From contig NZ_NMUL01000004.1 of the NCBI RefSeq assembly GCF_002234595.1, positions 1 through 64,000 of the forward strand: a stretch of DNA of 64,000 nucleotides, given 5' to 3'. The position numbers and the translations under genes were made by a program. Positions 60,657-64,000 of the stretch are shown here, piece by piece (the first letter of the stretch is position 1; each line of letters begins with the position of its first letter). The stretch is from Amycolatopsis vastitatis. Its GTDB lineage: Bacteria > Actinomycetota > Actinomycetes > Mycobacteriales > Pseudonocardiaceae. The notes under the pieces are model-generated. The model made no database searches and was not told the DNA's origin. It worked only from the letters and a program-made list of their open reading frames with translations.

Positions 60657-61358
60657 GTGGACCCGAACACTCCACAAGCGACGAACGGCTCGGTGCTGTC
60701 CGGCCGCGGGCTGGTGAAGCGCTACGGCGCGCAGTACGCCTTGGCCGGCATCGACATCGACATCCAGCCGCGGGACGCCGTCGCCATCGTCGGGCCGTCC
60801 GGCTCGGGCAAGACGTCGCTGCTGCACGTCCTGGCCGGCATCCTCCGTGCCGACGACGGGCAGATCTTCCTGGCCGGGCAGCGGATCGACCACCTCGGCG
60901 AGAAGAAGCGCAGCGAGCTGCGGCGCACCGAGTTCGGGTTCGTCTTCCAGTCGGGGATGCTCGTCGCGGAGCTCTCGGCCGAGGAGAACGTCGCGCTGCC
61001 GTCGCTGCTGGCCGGGTTGGGCCGCAAGGAGGCCATCGAGGCCGGCCGCGTCTGGCTTTCGCGCCTCGGCCTGGCCGGCAAGGAACGCCGCCGTCCCGGC
61101 GAGCTGTCCGGCGGCGAGGCCCAGCGCGTCGCGATCGCGCGGGCGCTGACCCACCGGCCGAAGGTGATCTTCGCCGACGAGCCGACCGGCGCGCTCGACA
61201 CGCGCACCGGACGCGACACGATGGACGCCCTGCTCGGCGCCGCCCACGAAACCGGCGCCGCGGTGATCGTGGTGACCCACGACCGCGAGCTGGCCGAGTC
61301 GATGCCGAAGACCGTCGCCATCCGGGACGGCCTGATCGCGACGAGGCTGGCGGCGTGA
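60657..61358 (+). CDS. ABC transporter ATP-binding protein (MacB/LolD type)
   Basis: A 233-aa ATPase. Walker A is GPSGSGKTS (about 46-54), the Q-loop is FVFQSGML, the signature is LSGGEAQRVAIARA, Walker B is VIFADEPTGALD and the switch His is in VVTHDRELAE. It belongs to the MacB/LolD/BceA type that works with an FtsX-like permease. The GTG start follows AGGGAG. It overlaps the permease by 4 bp. Divergent two-component genes suggest export or sensing of antimicrobial peptides or lipids, by family precedent. Confidence 0.95.
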   Translation: MDPNTPQATNGSVLSGRGLVKRYGAQYALAGIDIDIQPRDAVAIVGPSGSGKTSLLHVLAGILRADDGQIFLAGQRIDHLGEKKRSELRRTEFGFVFQSGMLVAELSAEENVALPSLLAGLGRKEAIEAGRVWLSRLGLAGKERRRPGELSGGEAQRVAIARALTHRPKVIFADEPTGALDTRTGRDTMDALLGAAHETGAAVIVVTHDRELAESMPKTVAIRDGLIATRLAA

Positions 61359-63601
61359 ACTCCCTCCAGATCGCCCTGCGGGTGCTGCGGGTCGACCGGC
61401 GGACCCGGACGTCGGCGATCCTCACCGCGATCGGCGTGGCCGTCGCGACCGGGCTGGTGCTGCTGCTGGCGACGCTGCCGTTCGCCACGCAGAACCGCGA
61501 GCAGCGCGCCCTCTGGCAGGGCGCGGACTTCTACAGCCGCGCCGACGGTCCGGCCAAGCTGGTCTATGCCAGCTCGAAGGACTTCTTCGACGGTCAGCAG
61601 ATCATCCGGGTCGACGTCGCGCTGACGCCCGGCACGACGGCGGCCGGGATCGCGCTGCCCGCCGGTGTCCCGCAACTGCCGGGGCCGGGCGAGACCGTCG
61701 TGTCGCCCGCGCTGGGCCGGCTGCTGCAGGCCCACCCGGCCGGAGAGCTCGGCGACCGGTTCGGCAAGCCCGTCGGCGCCATCGCCGAGGACGGCCTGCG
61801 CTTCCCGGAGCAGCTCGTCGCGCTGACCGGGCACACGCCGGACGCCATGCCGGAGAACTCCTCCCAGGTGGCAGCCTTCCCGAGCGGGAAGGCGAGCCCG
61901 GACGGGCTGCTCATGCTGCTGTCCTGGGTCGGGATCATCGTGCTGCTGGTGCCGAGCCTGGTGCTGGTCGCGTCGTCGGCGCGGCTGACCGCGGCCCGGC
62001 GGGAACGGCGGCTCGCCGCGATCCGCCTGGCCGGGGCGACGCCGGGGCAGGTCACGAACATGGTGGGCGCCGAGACGACGTTGTCGGCCGGTATCGGTGC
62101 CCTCCTCGGCCTGCTGATCAGTCCGGCGCTGCACGGCCTGGCGTCGTTCGTGCCGTGGGCCGGCGGCACCTGGCTCGCGTCCGACTTCGCGCTGCCGACC
62201 GGCCTGACGGTGTTCATCGTCCTGGCCATCCCGGTGCTCGTGGTGCTGGCCGGGGTGCTCGGCCTGCGCCGCGTGCTCAAGAACCCGCTGTTCGCGACCG
62301 GCGGCCACACGAAGAAGCCGTTGCACTGGTGGCGGCTGCTGGCGTTGCCCGCGGCCGGGGTGTTCTTCCTCGTCGCGGTGACGACGGCGAAGGCGGCAGG
62401 CAGCATCGGAATGGTCATGGTGGGCCTGTGCCTGCTGGTCGGCTCGGCCGCGATCGTCGGGCCGTGGGTGACGTCGGCGGTCGGCGGCACGTTCGTCCGG
62501 ATCTGGCGACGCCCGTCCGCGCTGCTCGCCGGCCGCCGCCTGCGTGACGACCCGAAGGGCGCCTACCGGGCGTCCGCCGGGATCGTGCTCGCGGTGTTCA
62601 CCGGGTCGATGGCGCTGACGCTGCTGCCGACGTTCGAATCGATGGCCGGTGGCGGACGGTCCTTCGCCGACTCCGTGCTCTACGTCGACTCCGACGCACA
62701 GCACGCGACCACGATCGTCGACCAGGCCAACGCGGCCCTGCGGAAGTACGGCCAGTCCGAGAAGGCGGTCGCGGTCGGCGAGGTCTACCTGGTGCGGGGC
62801 ACGGCCACCAACCGGTACGGCCAGCGCGCGCTGGTGATGACCTGCGCCGACGCGGTCAAGCTGACCCGCTTCGGGCTCACACCGGAGAACTGCACGGGCG
62901 GCCCGGCGGTCTTCGGCGACTCGGCAATCGACCTGGCGCAGTACAAGCTCGCCACCAACGGGCAGGGCGAGGCGGTGGCCGCGAAGTCGGGGACACGCGT
63001 GGAAGCCGTCCACTACCCCGACGCCGACCTGTCCGGCACGTTCATCATCGACCCGGCCGCCCTGCCGGACGGGTTCGCGCTGAAGGACATCACCGTCGTC
63101 GCGCCGACCACCGACGCGAACCGCGAGATCGTCCGGACGGCCTTGGCCGGACCGGCGGCGGGCGCGGAGGTCGGGAGCCGGGACCAGCACCTGGACGACC
63201 AGCAGGGCGAACTCGGCGACCTGCGCCGGGTCACGGTGATCGGGCTGATCGCGGCGGGGATCCTGGCCGGCTGCAGTGCCGCGGTCGCGACCGCCGGTTC
63301 GGTGATGGACCGCCGTCGCACCTTCGGGGCGCTGATGGCCGCGGGCACGCCGGTCCGGGTGCTGGCGAGGGCGTTGCGGATGGAGGCCGCGCTGCCCGCA
63401 TTGGTCGCCACCATCGGGGCGGGAATTGTCGGGGTACTGGTCGGCGTTGGGCTCTACAGCTTGATCGACCCGCGGGGCATCGTGCTCAGCCCGTGGCTCC
63501 TCGCGCCGGTGGTGCTCGGGGTCGGGGTGGCCCTGCTCGGCGCGTCGGTCTGCACGCCCGCGCTCAAGCGGGTCCAGGCCGAACCACTGGCCGACGAATA
63601 G
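61355..63601 (+). CDS. FtsX-like ABC transporter permease
   Basis: A 748-aa ABC permease with a long FtsX/MacB-like architecture. It has an N-terminal TM (TSAILTAIGVAVATGLVLLL), an extracytoplasmic domain (about 45-185), then two FtsX-type TM blocks separated by a second extracytoplasmic domain (about 430-610). RRERRLAAIRLAGATPGQV is the conserved cytoplasmic coupling motif of FtsX permeases, repeated as DRRRTFGALMAAGTPVRVLA near the C-terminus. The GTG overlaps the ATPase stop by 4 bp. The substrate is unknown; it is followed by a hairpin. Confidence 0.92.
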   Translation: MNSLQIALRVLRVDRRTRTSAILTAIGVAVATGLVLLLATLPFATQNREQRALWQGADFYSRADGPAKLVYASSKDFFDGQQIIRVDVALTPGTTAAGIALPAGVPQLPGPGETVVSPALGRLLQAHPAGELGDRFGKPVGAIAEDGLRFPEQLVALTGHTPDAMPENSSQVAAFPSGKASPDGLLMLLSWVGIIVLLVPSLVLVASSARLTAARRERRLAAIRLAGATPGQVTNMVGAETTLSAGIGALLGLLISPALHGLASFVPWAGGTWLASDFALPTGLTVFIVLAIPVLVVLAGVLGLRRVLKNPLFATGGHTKKPLHWWRLLALPAAGVFFLVAVTTAKAAGSIGMVMVGLCLLVGSAAIVGPWVTSAVGGTFVRIWRRPSALLAGRRLRDDPKGAYRASAGIVLAVFTGSMALTLLPTFESMAGGGRSFADSVLYVDSDAQHATTIVDQANAALRKYGQSEKAVAVGEVYLVRGTATNRYGQRALVMTCADAVKLTRFGLTPENCTGGPAVFGDSAIDLAQYKLATNGQGEAVAAKSGTRVEAVHYPDADLSGTFIIDPAALPDGFALKDITVVAPTTDANREIVRTALAGPAAGAEVGSRDQHLDDQQGELGDLRRVTVIGLIAAGILAGCSAAVATAGSVMDRRRTFGALMAAGTPVRVLARALRMEAALPALVATIGAGIVGVLVGVGLYSLIDPRGIVLSPWLLAPVVLGVGVALLGASVCTPALKRVQAEPLADE

Positions 63602-63603
63602 GC

Positions 63604-63634
63604 GTTCGCCCCTCTGGTCGGGGGAGGGGCGAAC
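63604..63634 (+). terminator. Terminator of the ABC transporter operon
   Basis: GTTCGCCCCTC (63604-63614) pairs with GAGGGGCGAAC (63624-63634) over a 9-nt loop, directly after the stop codon. Confidence 0.85.
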
Positions 63635-63650
63635 ACCGGGGGTAGTGAGT

Positions 63651-63692
63651 TGAGGGGACTTTCTCCGCAGGGATCCGGAGGAAGTCCCCTCA
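63651..63692. terminator. Terminator at the trmB end
   Basis: TGAGGGGACTT (63651-63661) pairs with AAGTCCCCTCA (63682-63692), and CTCC / GGAG pair inside. The right arm overlaps the trmB stop codon, so it ends the minus-strand gene. Confidence 0.75.
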
Positions 63693-64000
63693 GCGCTTCT
63701 CGAAGATCAGGTCGTGCGAGACGCGGCCTTCGACGTCCGCGCGCTGCTCGAACTTGGTCACCGGCCGCCACTTGGGCCGCGGCGCCCAGCCGTCGTACCG
63801 GTTGCGCAGGGCGGGCTCCGCGGAACAGACCTCGAGCATCTGCTCGGCGTAGTTCTCCCAGTCGGTCGCCAGGTGGAAGGTGCCGCCCGGCGCGAGCCGC
63901 GACGCCACCAGCGCCGCGAACGACGGCGACACGATCCGCCGCTTGTGGTGCTTCTTCTTCGGCCACGGGTCGGGGAAGAACAGGCGGACGCCGTGCAGCG
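63690..64000 (-). CDS. trmB: tRNA (guanine-N7)-methyltransferase, 5' end beyond window
   Basis: The C-terminal about 103 residues of TrmB, which makes m7G46 in tRNA using S-adenosylmethionine. The visible part has [20 protein letters not shown], a TrmB hallmark, then [15 protein letters not shown] and the C-terminal [12 protein letters not shown]. The gene continues past base 64000, so the SAM-binding N-terminal half and start are not seen. Confidence 0.93.
   Translation of the reverse strand, partial: LHGVRLFFPDPWPKKKHHKRRIVSPSFAALVASRLAPGGTFHLATDWENYAEQMLEVCSAEPALRNRYDGWAPRPKWRPVTKFEQRADVEGRVSHDLIFEKR

Overview
The window is very GC-rich actinobacterial chromosome. The best guess is a Pseudonocardiaceae genome, most likely Amycolatopsis or a close relative. 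This rests on the gene order and on protein style, not on a database search. The core order dnaB - rplI - rpsR - ssb - rpsF - GT87 glycosyltransferase - class A PBP - DUF5318 - padR - ino1 matches the order around ponA1/rpsF/dnaB in mycobacteria. No transposase, phage gene, tRNA, rRNA, CRISPR array or large biosynthetic cluster was seen.

Layout. 1-12 kb: an SDR fragment, a TetR regulator, ribokinase, a ParB-like protein overlapping ptsI (PTS enzyme I), an MFS exporter, a DUF1707 protein, a lipoprotein, a LuxR-type two-component pair and an AI-2E family permease. 12-17 kb: two secreted proteins, the second a giant (about 1158 aa) with about 14 chaplin-like repeats and a 120-bp tandem repeat near its C-terminus. 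17-19.4 kb: an extradiol dioxygenase with two divergent MarR-type regulators, and a small secreted protein. 19.5-25 kb: an XRE-nSTAND-WD40 protein convergent with dnaB, followed by a gap holding a cluster of DnaA-box-like 9-mers. 25-28.3 kb: a four-gene orphan type VII (ESX) substrate module made of a WXG-like protein, a DUF3558 lipoprotein, a PPE-like protein and EspG. 28.4-30 kb: rplI, rpsR, ssb and rpsF. 30-33 kb: three paralogous secreted proteins with the same C-terminal membrane anchor.

33-46 kb: endonuclease IV, a GT87 membrane glycosyltransferase, a ROK regulator divergent from a Gfo/Idh/MocA oxidoreductase, three tandem class A penicillin-binding proteins and DUF5318. 46-50 kb: PadR regulator, inositol-3-phosphate synthase, an ECF sigma factor with a membrane partner, and a HAD phosphatase. 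50-56.3 kb: a marR-MFS pair, a Tat-exported PhoX phosphatase with a PHO-box-like site, a secreted SdrD_B-type protein and an SDR. 56.3-64 kb: a long nested palindrome, an amidohydrolase, a two-component system beside an ABC transporter, and the end of trmB.

Themes. Much of the window concerns the cell envelope: peptidoglycan synthesis by three PBPs, surface assembly by the chaplin-like and anchored proteins, type VII export, a polyprenyl-phosphate-type glycosyltransferase and envelope-sensing two-component systems. These surround the replication and translation core genes. Many genes start with GTG, and 4-bp stop/start overlaps mark the operons. Several convergent pairs overlap by a few bases, and gene ends are often marked by strong GC-rich hairpins, many built on a GAAGGCC-type arm.
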